A stretch of DNA of 58,640 nucleotides from Candidatus Cloacimonadota bacterium (lineage in GTDB: Bacteria > UBA4055). Shown piece after piece: positions 1 through 9,900 of the stretch. The notes below the pieces were generated by a model. The model ran no database searches. It had not been told where the DNA came from and saw only the letters and a list, made by a program, of their open reading frames with translations. Both the position numbers and the translations under genes were made by a program. Positions within the stretch are counted from its first letter, which is position 1. Every line of letters begins with the position of its first letter. The stretch covers positions 1-58,640 of the forward strand of contig PDON01000070.1 of the NCBI GenBank assembly GCA_002742935.1. The letters run 5' to 3'.

Positions 1-747
1 ATTTCCATTTTTATCAAGAGAAAGAGATGAAACATATTCATTGTTTAACCCTGAATACTCCCAGCTATCTCCATGATCCAAAGATTTATATACCCCTCCC
101 CCTCCTAACCATGCTATTGAACTAGCAAACAAAATACCATCGTTTGTTTCAACAAATGAAGTAATAAATTCAGTATTAAGACCAGGGCAAGGAAAAACTA
201 AGTCCCAATTAAGACCATTATCGGAAGATTTACATATTCCATTCATATTACCATTTGAATTGGAATATAATATATTTTCACTACTATCAAATAGAATACC
301 TTCTACCCCCGTAAACATATCGAAATCAAGTTCAGACTCAGAAGGTTTACATATTCCATTCATAGTACCATCTGTACCAGCAAGCAATATATTTCCACTG
401 CTATCAAAGAGAATATCTCCAACCCCTGTAAATATATCGAAATCAAGTTCAGACCAAGTTTCTCCATTATCTTCTGAAACATATAGTGGTGGGGGTCCAA
501 CAATTATCTTATCAGTTGGATCAATACCAACCCCTACAGTGCGTTGTGATATAACTTCTTCCCAATCTTCCCCATGGTTAATTGATCGCATGAATTTATT
601 TGTGGTAAAAAAAAGATCCCCATGTGAGTTTGTTGCAATTTCTCCTATAATTTCATCAGTTCTATAGATTTCCTTCCAATACTCCTCACTGTAAACGGTA
701 TTAAAATATGAGATTATGATTAAAAATATTACTATTATTCTTTTCAT
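1..747 (-). CDS. Secreted Asp-box (BNR-like) repeat protein, truncated by window edge
   Basis: The ATG at 747 sits behind a clear GGAGGTG. The frame stays open for 249 codons to base 1, so the 3' part lies outside the window. The first 20 residues look like a signal peptide ending VYS. Four Asp-box-type motifs of form S-x-(D/N)-x-G-x-x-W are visible: SINHGEDW (55-62), SEDNGETW (91-98), SSDNGLNW (174-181) and SLDHGDSW (222-229). Such motifs mark beta-propeller proteins of the sialidase/Ycf48-like type, usually exported. In this lineage they often end in a type IX sorting domain, but the C-terminus is not visible here. Residues 99-137 and 138-176 form a tandem 39-residue duplication. No enzymatic function can be assigned, because Asp boxes alone do not imply sialidase activity. 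Confidence 0.8.
   Translation of the reverse strand, partial: MKRIIVIFLIIISYFNTVYSEEYWKEIYRTDEIIGEIATNSHGDLFFTTNKFMRSINHGEDWEEVISQRTVGVGIDPTDKIIVGPPPLYVSEDNGETWSELDFDIFTGVGDILFDSSGNILLAGTDGTMNGICKPSESELDFDMFTGVEGILFDSSENILYSNSNGNMNGICKSSDNGLNWDLVFPCPGLNTEFITSFVETNDGILFASSIAWLGGGGVYKSLDHGDSWEYSGLNNEYVSSLSLDKNGN
220..453 (-). repeat. Tandem 117-bp in-frame duplication inside the Asp-box gene
   Basis: Two adjacent 117-nt units encode 39 residues each. They begin SELDFDIFTGV and SELDFDMFTGV and end GTMNGICKPSE and GNMNGICKSSD. The DNA is nearly identical over the first half of the unit. The first unit ends PSE, where a normal Asp box would carry SSDNG. This suggests a duplication that has begun to drift. 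Confidence 0.8.
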
Positions 748-1265
748 ACAACACCTCCGTAATAGTTTGTTCTTAATATTTATTATCACCTCATTTACAA
801 GATGCTATTAAAGTAGAATGATTTTTTAATACTTTTAAGCCTCCTATAAATTTTACAATACTCATTTGAGTCTTTCGAACAGTTTTAACTTTTAAATATA
901 TTAAAGCTAAACAGAATTTGTTTTCTATGTGTATCTATAGATATATAGATATTATCTTTGAAAAAGTCAAAAATTTTTAAACTAAATTTACCGAAAAATA
1001 GAGTTTAGAAAAACAAATAGTACAAAGAATTACTTTTTAGAAATATGCACCTTCTTTTACTAATTTTAGATTTATTATTAATATTATAGTATAATGGTTT
1101 TAATTTAACAGAATAGGAAAGTTTCAGTTCTTCAATATTCTTTATAATTATAATTCAGATAGAAAAGCGAAGCGACAACATTTATTTTTCACTTTTAGTT
1201 TTTTACTTGCTTTTTATCTAAAAGCTTAATTGGGCAGCATTCCTTTTAAGACTATTCCACCAATA
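748..1265. other. Intergenic region, no gene seen
   Basis: About 520 bases of very AT-rich DNA lie between the start of the Asp-box gene and the end of the acetyltransferase gene. It should carry the promoter of the leftmost gene and the 3' end of the polysaccharide operon. I find no convincing ORF, tRNA or strong terminator hairpin. The only local structure is a short ATAGATATATAGAT palindromic run near 940. Confidence 0.5.
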
Positions 1266-1790
1266 CTACAACTCTTTTATAACTTTAGCAGGATTACCAC
1301 CAATGATCTGATTACCTTTAGGAAATGATTTTGTTACTACTGCTCCTGCGGCTACAATAGTATGATCTCCAAGTTCTACTCCGGGGAGAATTACGCAATT
1401 AGTAGTAAGAAGACAATCATTACCAATGATAATAGGCTTATCCTCAACATATTCAGAAAAGTTATAGTTATCATGATCCATACTTATAATAGATATCTTG
1501 GGCCCAAGCCAACAATTTTTCCCAATTTTTATACCATTTCTACCATCAATAAAAGAAGCAGGAGTATATCCTGGAAGACTACCATTATTCTCAATTCTCT
1601 CTGGAGCTAATACAATAGAGCTAGAGTGAACAGGCCAAGGTACATTTTTATTAACACTTATAATCTTTTGGAAAAAAATATATCTCATAAGAATATAGAA
1701 AGATATATTTTCGCTATTTATATCTGGATAGAAAAATTTACCTATAGATTCAACAATAGGATTTAAAATAGATTTAATAACCTTCTTCAC
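1266..1790 (-). CDS. Hexapeptide-repeat acyltransferase (WbbJ/maltose O-acetyltransferase type)
   Basis: A 174-residue protein starting at a GTG behind GGGAG. Its C-terminal half is a left-handed beta-helix acyltransferase: repeated I-G-x-x-x hexapeptides (IKIGKNCWLGP, IIIGNDCLLTT, LGDHTIVAAGAVVTK) and the terminal IIGGNPAKVIKEL that closes this family. The catalytic-type His is probably in SMDHDNYNF. Members acetylate sugars using acetyl-CoA in the cytoplasm. The start overlaps the upstream flippase gene by 17 nt, and the locus carries sugar-nucleotide genes. The likely substrate is therefore a surface-polysaccharide residue, possibly one made by the WlbA-like enzyme. It does not resemble WlbB/WbpD closely, so that specific role is not claimed. 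Confidence 0.82.
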   Translation of the reverse strand: MKKVIKSILNPIVESIGKFFYPDINSENISFYILMRYIFFQKIISVNKNVPWPVHSSSIVLAPERIENNGSLPGYTPASFIDGRNGIKIGKNCWLGPKISIISMDHDNYNFSEYVEDKPIIIGNDCLLTTNCVILPGVELGDHTIVAAGAVVTKSFPKGNQIIGGNPAKVIKEL

Positions 1791-3039
1791 AATAGCTCCC
1801 CAACACTTTTATACCATAGAAAAAGAGAATAAGATAAAGAATAAGCCCTGTAATAGAAAATGTAATTATAAATATTTTATATCCTAACCCTGAAGTTAAG
1901 AAAATAACCCCTAAAGATATTAAAAGATAGAAAATCTGCCAAACTAGTGACACCTCATTTTTTTGGGTTAATGAAAATACCGAAGATACTGACCCCATAG
2001 CAAAACTTCCCACCGAAAGAGGAACCAAATAACTACTCATCTCTCCCGCTATTCTCCACTTTTCAGGAAAAACAAAGAGAAAGATCTCTTCACCAAAAAA
2101 TAGAAGAGGCGAGAGTATAATAGTTGATGCTAAAAAGTTAAAGATAAAGGAGTATATATATATCTTTTCACGATTACTACTATCTTTTATTTTTTTGTAA
2201 AAAACAGATGAGAAAGCAATTGTAACAATATTTAATGGCATATTCATAACTCTCCAGCTTTGGGAGTAGTTACCAAGTATATCATCGCTGTATTGAATGG
2301 TAAGTACATAAGAGATTAAGTTTAGAGAGATTACATTTAAAAGCCCCATTGGTAAACTAAACTTAAAAAAGTTTGAAAAGTTTTTAAAACTGTATAAAAT
2401 ATCCTCTTTAACTAGAGAGATTGATGATCTAAAACCAAAAGTTTCACCTTTCAATAATTTTTTGATTGAATAGGCGTAAGAGATAATATCTCCAAAAATC
2501 AGATTGTTACCGTTTGGATTTATAATACCAACAGGTATCTTAACAAAAGAGTTGGTTAAACCTTGAGAAATTTTAGCTCTGCTCTGAATTTTAAACTGAT
2601 TTTTCCTAGTGTGCCAATGCTGTAGAAGATAGAAAACAGAGTAGGTAAAGATCCAGAAAGGAAGAAGATATTTAACCTCTATTATCTGAGTAAAATCAAA
2701 CTTTTCAATAGTTGAATTTGGTATAAAAATGAGTGCCAAAGTTGTCAAAATAGTTGTTAATATAATAAAATAAAAAGATGTTCTAAATAATTTTTTACCA
2801 TTACTATCCTCTTTTGGAAGAAGTATCGCTACATCAAATTTAGCCGCTGCAATAACAACTATAACTGTTGCAATACTTATAAATTTTTGATGAACTGCAA
2901 CAGCTTCCGGATTATATATATATGGTATCAAAAGGTTTGATAGAGAGATAATCATCTGACCTGCCAATGTACCGGTTAGGAGTACCATTACATTTTTGAA
3001 AAAGTCACTATTTTTAACTCTTCTAAACAGTTCTCTCAT
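1774..3039 (-). CDS. Oligosaccharide flippase, Wzx-like (MATE/MVF superfamily)
   Basis: A 421-residue protein with about 12 predicted hydrophobic segments along its length. It opens VLLTGTLAGQMIISLSNLL, which is typical of polysaccharide-repeat flippases. Wzx proteins move undecaprenyl-linked oligosaccharide units across the inner membrane for O-antigen or capsule assembly. The gene lies in the polysaccharide operon between the wlbA-like oxidoreductase and an acetyltransferase, which supports this role. The ATG at 3039 has only a distant AAGG upstream. No polymerase (Wzy) is visible in the window. It could equally flip a capsule or glycan-anchor precursor. Confidence 0.8.
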   Translation of the reverse strand: MRELFRRVKNSDFFKNVMVLLTGTLAGQMIISLSNLLIPYIYNPEAVAVHQKFISIATVIVVIAAAKFDVAILLPKEDSNGKKLFRTSFYFIILTTILTTLALIFIPNSTIEKFDFTQIIEVKYLLPFWIFTYSVFYLLQHWHTRKNQFKIQSRAKISQGLTNSFVKIPVGIINPNGNNLIFGDIISYAYSIKKLLKGETFGFRSSISLVKEDILYSFKNFSNFFKFSLPMGLLNVISLNLISYVLTIQYSDDILGNYSQSWRVMNMPLNIVTIAFSSVFYKKIKDSSNREKIYIYSFIFNFLASTIILSPLLFFGEEIFLFVFPEKWRIAGEMSSYLVPLSVGSFAMGSVSSVFSLTQKNEVSLVWQIFYLLISLGVIFLTSGLGYKIFIITFSITGLILYLILFFYGIKVLGSYCEEGY

Positions 3040-3075
3040 ATCTTTTATCTCGCCTTATACCAGATTTGATCCTTA

Positions 3076-4011
3076 TCAATGCTTTAAAAAATGGTGGAAG
3101 ATGTCATCTACAGGAGAAATATTACTTGTTCTTATATTATGTGAAAGCTCAATTGATCTTCTTACATCCGAGATTTTAAAACCTCTTCCTTCCAAAATTT
3201 CTAAATAACTCTTAGTGTGAAGATCAGTAAACCCACTGCTAAAATCTACCTCCTCTCCATCAATCTTTATAGACCTAAAACTTGGAGAGTTATAATTTGT
3301 TCCAACTTTTGCCAAATCTTTTCCATCAAGAGATAAGTACCACTTAACATTTGCCCTCTCAAGTTGTAAAAAACCTGAAGCTTTATCATTATCCAAAAGA
3401 TAAACTTTAGAATCTTTAACATCTCCAAAAAGCCATATTAACATGTCAAAGTTATGGATCCCTATATTTGTAGTTATTCCACCAGATTTAGGAATATCCC
3501 CTTTCCATGATATATTGTACCACTTACCTCTACAAGTTATGGTTGTAAGCTCAACATCATAAACTCTACTCTTATCAATACTCTCTTTGAGCTCAATAAT
3601 TTTAGGGTGTAATCTAAGTTGAAGTATAGTGTTTATTTTATTTCCATACTCTTTTTCAATATCTTCTAATCCATCTAAATTCCAAGGGTTTAAAACAAGT
3701 GGCTTTTCACATATAGGAATAGCTCCTACTCTAAGAGCAAATCTAACATGGGAATCATGAAGATAGTTTGGTGAGCATATAGTAACATAATCAATCATTT
3801 TACTTTCCACAGATCTTCTAAGCTTCTCTATATGCCTGTCAAATCTCTCAAACTCCGTAAAAAAATCGGCATTTGGGAAAAAAGAATCAATAATACCTAC
3901 ACTATCATTTTTATCCAGAGCAACAATAAGATTATTACCTGTTTCTTTAATAGCTTTCATATGTCTTGGAGCTATGTATCCTGCAGCTCCTATCATTGCA
4001 AAATTTTTCAT
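3076..4011 (-). CDS. wlbA: UDP-GlcNAc3-keto-type uronate oxidase, WlbA/WbpB family (Gfo/Idh/MocA)
   Basis: A 311-residue Gfo/Idh/MocA oxidoreductase that matches my memory of WlbA/WbpB closely over its whole length. It has the Rossmann start FAMIGAAGYIAPRHMKAI (4-21), then DSVGIIDSFFP, FTEFERFDRH, the active-site EKP at 102-104, and late GEEVDFSSGFTDLHT. WlbA/WbpB oxidises the 3-hydroxyl of UDP-N-acetylglucosaminuronic acid using a recycled NAD. This is a step towards 2,3-diacetamido-2,3-dideoxy-uronic acid sugars of O-antigens. The ATG overlaps the rfbD stop as ATGA, so the two are translationally coupled. The partner aminotransferase and the dedicated acetyltransferase are not seen here. 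Confidence 0.88.
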   Translation of the reverse strand: MKNFAMIGAAGYIAPRHMKAIKETGNNLIVALDKNDSVGIIDSFFPNADFFTEFERFDRHIEKLRRSVESKMIDYVTICSPNYLHDSHVRFALRVGAIPICEKPLVLNPWNLDGLEDIEKEYGNKINTILQLRLHPKIIELKESIDKSRVYDVELTTITCRGKWYNISWKGDIPKSGGITTNIGIHNFDMLIWLFGDVKDSKVYLLDNDKASGFLQLERANVKWYLSLDGKDLAKVGTNYNSPSFRSIKIDGEEVDFSSGFTDLHTKSYLEILEGRGFKISDVRRSIELSHNIRTSNISPVDDIFHHFLKH

Positions 4012-4859
4012 TCAAAATCCCCAATACTACTCTTTAATGAATCTCTCCAATGTGGAAGATCTAAATTAAACTTTTTTGATATTTTACTCTTACTCATAAC
4101 TGAAAATGATGGCCTTTTGGCATCAGTCTTAAATTGGTCTGAACCTACAGGAACAATTTTTTTACTAATGTTTCCATATTCCAAAATAGCCTTTGCAAAA
4201 TCATACCAACTTGCTACTCCCTCATCTGAAAGGTTGTAGTTACCATAGATTGAGCTATCCTCAATATCAAAAGATTTTAAAATATGAGAAACAGCTTTAA
4301 CAACAGTTTTACAATTTGTTGGTGTTCCTACCTGATCATAAACAACAGTTAAAAAATTTCTTCTCTCATCTTTTGCTAATCCTAAAATAGTTTTAACAAA
4401 GTTACGCCCCTTATGATAGTAGAGCCATGAAATTCTAAAGTTTATAAATTTTTTACAAGTTTCAACAAGTTTTTCTCCCTCAAGTTTTGATAAGCCATAG
4501 TAATTTAAAGGTTTCTTAGGAGAATCTTCACTATGAGGAGTATTCTTTTCTGTATTGTAGATAAAATCGGTAGAAAAGTTTATGAGTAAAAAATTAAACT
4601 TTTTCTGAAGATCTACTAAATTTTTTACCCCTTCAATATTAACTAGAGAACAATTTAATCTGTCAGATTCAGCTTTGTCCACATCTGTATAGGCAACACA
4701 ATTTATAACTATATCAGCTCTCTCTTTAACGAGAATATTGTTAAGTTTATTAAAATCTAAAATATCAACATCACGACCGTAAAAAATAGAATCAAGATCA
4801 AAAAAATCTTTAAAAGCAGATCCTAATTGACCATCACTTCCAAACAGAACTATCTTCAA
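4008..4859 (-). CDS. rfbD: dTDP-4-dehydrorhamnose reductase
   Basis: A short-chain-type reductase with the N-terminal GSDGQLG nucleotide loop, DIVINCVAYTDVDKAE, STDFIY, and the YGLSKLEGE catalytic Tyr-Lys motif. RfbD reduces dTDP-4-keto-L-rhamnose to dTDP-L-rhamnose in the cytoplasm. I place the start at the TTG at 4859, behind AGAGGTGA, giving 283 residues. A longer reading from a TTG at 4898 would translate the Shine-Dalgarno itself. The gene is followed by wlbA with a 4-nt overlap and preceded by rfbC. The rfbA and rfbB partners are not in the window. Confidence 0.9.
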   Translation of the reverse strand: MKIVLFGSDGQLGSAFKDFFDLDSIFYGRDVDILDFNKLNNILVKERADIVINCVAYTDVDKAESDRLNCSLVNIEGVKNLVDLQKKFNFLLINFSTDFIYNTEKNTPHSEDSPKKPLNYYGLSKLEGEKLVETCKKFINFRISWLYYHKGRNFVKTILGLAKDERRNFLTVVYDQVGTPTNCKTVVKAVSHILKSFDIEDSSIYGNYNLSDEGVASWYDFAKAILEYGNISKKIVPVGSDQFKTDAKRPSFSVMSKSKISKKFNLDLPHWRDSLKSSIGDFE

Positions 4860-4921
4860 AAAATCACCTCTAAACAGGGTTAGTTTCTTTTGTATCAACT
4901 AGAAGTTCACCAAATTATCTT

Positions 4922-5458
4922 CTAAATATCTTTTAACATAGGAAGGTTTCTATCCTTCTCGGAAAGTATTAGATCTGAAACATCAATCTGCCAATCAATA
5001 GCTAAATCAGGATCATCAAATCTAACTCCACCCTCATCTTTTGGGGAGTAGTAATTATCACATTTGTAGAAAAATTCAGCTTCTTCACTCAAAATCAAGA
5101 ATCCATGAGCAAAACCTCTTGGAATATACATTTGTAGAAAATTTTTATCACTTATAACAGTAGAAACCCATTTACCAAATGTTTTGGATCCCTTTCTTAT
5201 ATCTACAGCAACATCTAAAACAGCCCCTTTAAGAACTGAAACCAGCTTAGCTTGAGAAGCTTCACCTTTTTGAAAATGCAACCCTCTTAAAACACCTCTT
5301 TTGGAGTAGGATCTATTATCTTGAACAAACTCATGAATCATTCCAAGTTCTTTATAAACTCTCTTATTAAAGGATTCTGTAAAATACCCCCTCTCATCAA
5401 AGAATATTTTTGGTTCAATAATTTTCACTTCCGGTATAGCAGTCTCTATAATCTTCAT
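4922..5458 (-). CDS. rfbC: dTDP-4-dehydrorhamnose 3,5-epimerase
   Basis: A 178-residue cupin-fold epimerase, the usual family length. The motifs FFDERGYFTESFN, RGVLRGLHFQ (catalytic His), KGAVLDVAVDIRKGS, IPRGFAHGFLIL and FFYKCDNYYSP are all present. It converts dTDP-4-keto-6-deoxyglucose to dTDP-4-keto-L-rhamnose. The ATG at 5458 follows AGAGG. It is the first gene of the polysaccharide operon, with about 60 nt before rfbD. No obvious consensus promoter was identified in the 127 nt upstream. Confidence 0.93.
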   Translation of the reverse strand: MKIIETAIPEVKIIEPKIFFDERGYFTESFNKRVYKELGMIHEFVQDNRSYSKRGVLRGLHFQKGEASQAKLVSVLKGAVLDVAVDIRKGSKTFGKWVSTVISDKNFLQMYIPRGFAHGFLILSEEAEFFYKCDNYYSPKDEGGVRFDDPDLAIDWQIDVSDLILSEKDRNLPMLKDI

Positions 5459-5585
5459 AAAAACCTCTGTTTAACACTTTAACTATCTCTCTACTTGCGG
5501 CAAACTTAGTGACAAACCTAATTTTACAATATGAAACAATCAAAATGCCAAATTTAACCCAAATATTGCTTCCAAAACAGAAAAT

Positions 5586-5936
5586 CTAATCCTCAATAAG
5601 AGATTGAAGATCCCCTTTTTCAGCACCTATGAAAGCTCTCTTCCCTCTTCTTACTACAGGAGTTTTTATAAGTTCCGGTTTCTCTATAATTGTTTCAAAA
5701 GGATCAAATCTCATATAACTAAGATTTGATTTCTCCCAAGCTTTAGTAGTTTTATCTAGTAGATTTTCAGCATCCCCATCACAACAACTTGAAACTATAG
5801 ATTTCAACTCCCCCTCACTAAAAGATTTTTGGGAAAGATCAACAAATTGAAAACTTACTCCTCTTTCAGAAAAGAATCTTTCAGCTTTTCTTGTATTTTT
5901 ACATTTTTTAAATCCAAAAATCTGAATATTAGCCAT
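5586..5936 (-). CDS. ArsC/Spx-family thioredoxin-fold protein
   Basis: A 116-residue member of the ArsC/Spx/YffB family: QIFGFKKCKNTRKAE with a single N-terminal Cys (C12), then KTPVVRRGKRAFIG near the end. The fold is thioredoxin-like. Family members are arsenate reductases or regulatory Spx proteins, and I cannot tell which applies. The C-x-x-C of classical Spx is absent (CKNT), so a reductase or an uncharacterised YffB-type role is more likely. I choose the ATG at 5936 because AAGGG lies 5 nt upstream. A longer start at 5966 overlaps the moxR stop (TAATG), so coupling with moxR is also possible. Confidence 0.75.
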   Translation of the reverse strand: MANIQIFGFKKCKNTRKAERFFSERGVSFQFVDLSQKSFSEGELKSIVSSCCDGDAENLLDKTTKAWEKSNLSYMRFDPFETIIEKPELIKTPVVRRGKRAFIGAEKGDLQSLIED

Positions 5937-5965
5937 ATCAACCCTTAAAATATCAATTAGAACCA

Positions 5966-6952
5966 TTAACTATTAGCTATCTTAATCAGCTCTTCAACAA
6001 TCATATCAGGAGTCATACCTTCAGCTTCAGCCTTGAAACTAGGTAATATTCTATGCCTTAAAACCTGTTTTGCAATCCTGTTTACATCCCTCTTTTCCGG
6101 TGAAAGAGATCCATTTAGAACTGCTGATATTTTTGCTGCTTCAACAAGAGATTGTCCGGCTCTAGGACCTGCTCCCCACCTTACATTCTCTTTGACAAAT
6201 TTAGGGGAATCAATCTCTTTTGGTCTTGAAGATCTAACCAAAGATACAGCATATTCAATAATATTATCCGTAACAGGGATCTCTGGAAGGAGTTTTCTAA
6301 TATTTAGAATATCCTCCTTAGTTATAACATTTGTAACCTTGCTAAATTTCCCACTATTTGTTCTCTTAACAATCTCTACCTCCTCACTATATGAAGGGTA
6401 GTCAACCTTTAATGAAAACATAAATCTATCGAGCTGAGCTTCAGGAAGTGGATATGTTCCCTCCTGCTCTATAGGATTTTGAGTAGCTAGTACAAAGAAA
6501 GGCTCTGAAAGTTTTACCGTTTCATTACCAACGGTTACCTCCTTCTCTTGCATAGCTTGTAAAAGAGCACTTTGAGTTTTTGGAGGTGTTCTATTTATCT
6601 CATCTGCTAAAAGTAGATTAGTAAAAAGAGGACCTTTAATAAACTTAAAACTTTTCTCTCCACTCTCTCTATTTTCGGTAATTATCTCTGTTCCTATAAT
6701 ATCACTGGGCATAAGATCGGGAGTAAACTGAACTCTCTTAAAATCCAATCCTAAAAGATCAGCCAAAGTAGTAATCATTAATGTTTTTGCCAAACCGGGT
6801 ACACCTACCATTAAAACATGTCCACCGGAAATAACTGCCGTCAAAAGATCTTCAATAATCTCATTTTGACCAACAATCCTATTTGATAAACTCTTAGCAA
6901 TTCTCTCTTTTAAATCTTTTATAGAGTGTAACTCTTCCAATAAACTGCTCAT
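5966..6952 (-). CDS. MoxR-family AAA+ ATPase
   Basis: A 328-residue AAA+ ATPase of the MoxR type. It shows Walker A GVPGLAKT (50-57), FTPDLMPSDIIGTEI, Walker B LLLADEINRTPPKTQ, sensor-region QNPIEQEGTYPLPEAQLDRF, and the C-terminal lid. MoxR ATPases act as chaperones, usually with VWA-domain and DUF58 proteins encoded next door. Here the neighbours are instead a large STAND/TPR protein (10 nt upstream) and an ArsC-like protein. A BatA-like protein exists 46 kb away in the window. The substrate is unknown. Confidence 0.9.
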   Translation of the reverse strand: MSSLLEELHSIKDLKERIAKSLSNRIVGQNEIIEDLLTAVISGGHVLMVGVPGLAKTLMITTLADLLGLDFKRVQFTPDLMPSDIIGTEIITENRESGEKSFKFIKGPLFTNLLLADEINRTPPKTQSALLQAMQEKEVTVGNETVKLSEPFFVLATQNPIEQEGTYPLPEAQLDRFMFSLKVDYPSYSEEVEIVKRTNSGKFSKVTNVITKEDILNIRKLLPEIPVTDNIIEYAVSLVRSSRPKEIDSPKFVKENVRWGAGPRAGQSLVEAAKISAVLNGSLSPEKRDVNRIAKQVLRHRILPSFKAEAEGMTPDMIVEELIKIANS

Positions 6953-6961
6953 AAACTAAAA

Positions 6962-9900
6962 CTACTCCCTTAAATCATCTAAAACAGCTTCAAGTTCCAT
7001 AATAGATCTATTATCATCTCTACCTTCCGCCACCTTTAGTCCACCATTTATAATATCTCTACTCTTTTTAATATTACCCTTAGCTAAATAGGATTTTGAA
7101 AGCTCAATAATAAGGTTTGTGTATATTCTTGAAAAATCAGAAATCTCCAAAAACTTTATACCTTTTTTTAACCTATCTATAGCCTTATCATACTCGCCAA
7201 CCCTATTGTAAGTTTTACCAAATAGAAGAGTTATCCTTCCTATTATATTTATATTCTTGGAAGTTTTACCGTAATTATAAGCTTTTTCAAGTTCCTCAAT
7301 CAAGATCTCATCATCTGAGGAGGAGTCAAATTTACTACTTACAATTGTTGAGTTTTGATCCAAATGATATTCTATCTTTTTATGGTACATTTCAGCAAAA
7401 TAGAAATAAACCATACTCATTCTTTTATAAAGTTTCTTCTCTTTAAAGATATTAATAGCTTCTTTAAAATAGTTTTCAGCCTCAATATAGTTTCTCTTAA
7501 AACTGTTCAATCTGCCAAAATTTGTAAGAGCATAAGCTCTTGCTGTACTACTATCTATCTCCTTTGCACTTTTCTGAGCTCTATTAAAACACTTCTCAGC
7601 TTCAATAAGATTGTTTTGGCACAAAAACAACTCACCATAATCCGATAATCTATAGCTTGATTCTTTAATATCACTTAAAGCTCTGTATATTTTTAAAGAT
7701 CTTTCTAAATTAATCTGTGACTTTGCTAAATCTCTTATTTCTAAATAGATATTTGCCAGTTGAGCAGCCAACATACCTTCTATCCTCTTTAAGGAAAGAG
7801 TAGAGGTAATCTCTAAAGCTTCATTGTAATATTTAATAGATTTTTTTACTTGACCTTCTTTATAGTATAACTTACCAAGATTACCTAAAAAGATACTCTG
7901 ATATTTTAGACTCTTTATATTTTTTGTATTCTCTATATTATCCTCTAAGAGTTTAATTCCTTTCTTAAAATCATAGAGTTTTTCATAGGTTTCAGCCAAG
8001 AAGTTTATCATTTCACAATAGAACTCTTTAGAAGATGTTTTTGAAGACTTTATACCTTTTTCAATAACCTTTATAGACTCTTTAAACTTACCATCTTTTT
8101 GCAAAAGTTTTCCACAATACTTATAATATTTAGCTCTTCTGAAATCACTATCATCAAGAGTCTCAATATCCTTACCTAAAAGATCAACTATATCTTTTAT
8201 TCTCTTTTTTGGAGCTGTTTCAAAAGTAAATTTTAAAACAACAAGAAGAGTATCAATCAAAAAAGATATATTATTGCTCTCTCTATACTTCTCAACTAAA
8301 CTATTTGCAATATCTTCAGCTTTTGAATTTTCTCCCATTTCATACAGAAGCACTACCTTTTCGAGCATCAACTTATCTTTCTCTAAACCTTCATCAAAAA
8401 AGTTTAGATAACTTTCCAAGTTTCTAAAAGAAGCTTCAATAAAATGTTTTTCTCTAGCATCATTATAAGCAATTTCAAGATATTTTAATGCCTTTTCTTT
8501 GTTATCTCCACAGAAAAAATGGTAGCCCATCCAATTTGAGTGAAGAATTTGATTTATCTTCCCCATCTTTTCAAGAAGTTCACCAATGTTATTATGTAAC
8601 TTTTTCCTCTCCTCTAAATCCATCATATCATATAAAACATCAGATATTATAGGGTGAGAGAATACATACCAATCCTCTTGATTAAAATATTTTTTTATAT
8701 AACTGTAGTTAGAAACTTTCTTAAAATCATCATAGGAATAATCAGGGTAATACTCCTTTATTAGATTAGAATCAAATTTAACGCCTGTTATTGCTGCAGC
8801 TTGTAATATTTTTAAAAGTTTAGGCTCAATTTTACTAAGATTAGTCCTTACGATATCCTTAATATCTTCATGTATATCTTTCTTTCTATAGCTTCTTGTT
8901 TTCTCAAGTTCACTATCCTTCTCTCTTATAAATCCACTTTCAAATATAAACCTAAAATATTGCTCCAAATAGAAAGGATTGCCTTCAGATCTTTTAAAGA
9001 TAACTTTCTCTATTTCAGAAGGAAGTTTTTTACCGGAAACTACCTCTTTAAGAAGGAGTCTCATTGTATCCTTCTTTAAAGGAGAAAGATCTATTCTAAT
9101 AGGCTTTAAGAAAATGTTAAAGTTAAGTTCAGAATTTATATGGTGGGTAACCATAAATGATATTTTATTTACACCACCTTTTTTGTTTCTCCTGTTTCCC
9201 TTTTCAACAAGATGTGAAATACTGTATTGAATAACATATTGTAAAAGTTCTTTCTCTTCATGTTTCAGGTTATCAATATCATCAAAAATAAAAACAACAC
9301 CCTTCTTATCTTGATTAAACCTGTAGTAACACATTATTATAAATAGAGAAAGAGCTTCCTTCAGATTCTCTAATCTTAATCTTGGAGAAAGAATCTTATA
9401 AGGTGAGCCATCAATATCTATGTTGTAGAAAATCTTGTAAAGGATAAAAAGTTTTTCAGAAAACAATCTTTTTTCAAAATCTTCAGGACAATCCTTTATT
9501 AGATCAGAAAAGTAACTATTAAGCTTTTTTTCAATAGTTTCTCTACTATCTATTAAGTTAACTCCTGAATACTCTTCAATAATAAGCTTAAAAAGATCTA
9601 TAATATTGTCTCTATTTTCAACCTTTGCCTGAACAACAGAGAAGTTTTCATTCTCCATTCTCTTTATTATCTCTTCAACAAGTCTTGTTTTACCACTACC
9701 ATACTCTCCGGCTACAGTAACAATTTTTCCACCCTCTCTAAACAATTTATTGAGAGTTATTATCTCCTTATTTCTACCAATAACCTTATGATTATGCAAA
9801 CCGCTTAAGCTAATTTTTTTAGGTATGGCTTTAAGCTCCTTATTACTACTCTCAATGCCCTTTACCACTTTTGATAAAGCTTCACCCTTTATGCAATCCT

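Noticed and set aside
260..667. Plus-strand 135-codon ORF rich in Ser and Pro
   Set aside because: It is the antisense shadow of the Asp-box gene, which has a strong Shine-Dalgarno, a signal peptide and clear repeats.
5459..5585. Second sigma-54 promoter upstream of rfbC (TGGCAT, five bases, TTGTT)
   Set aside because: The essential GC of the -12 element is GT here, so the match is too weak to report as a feature.
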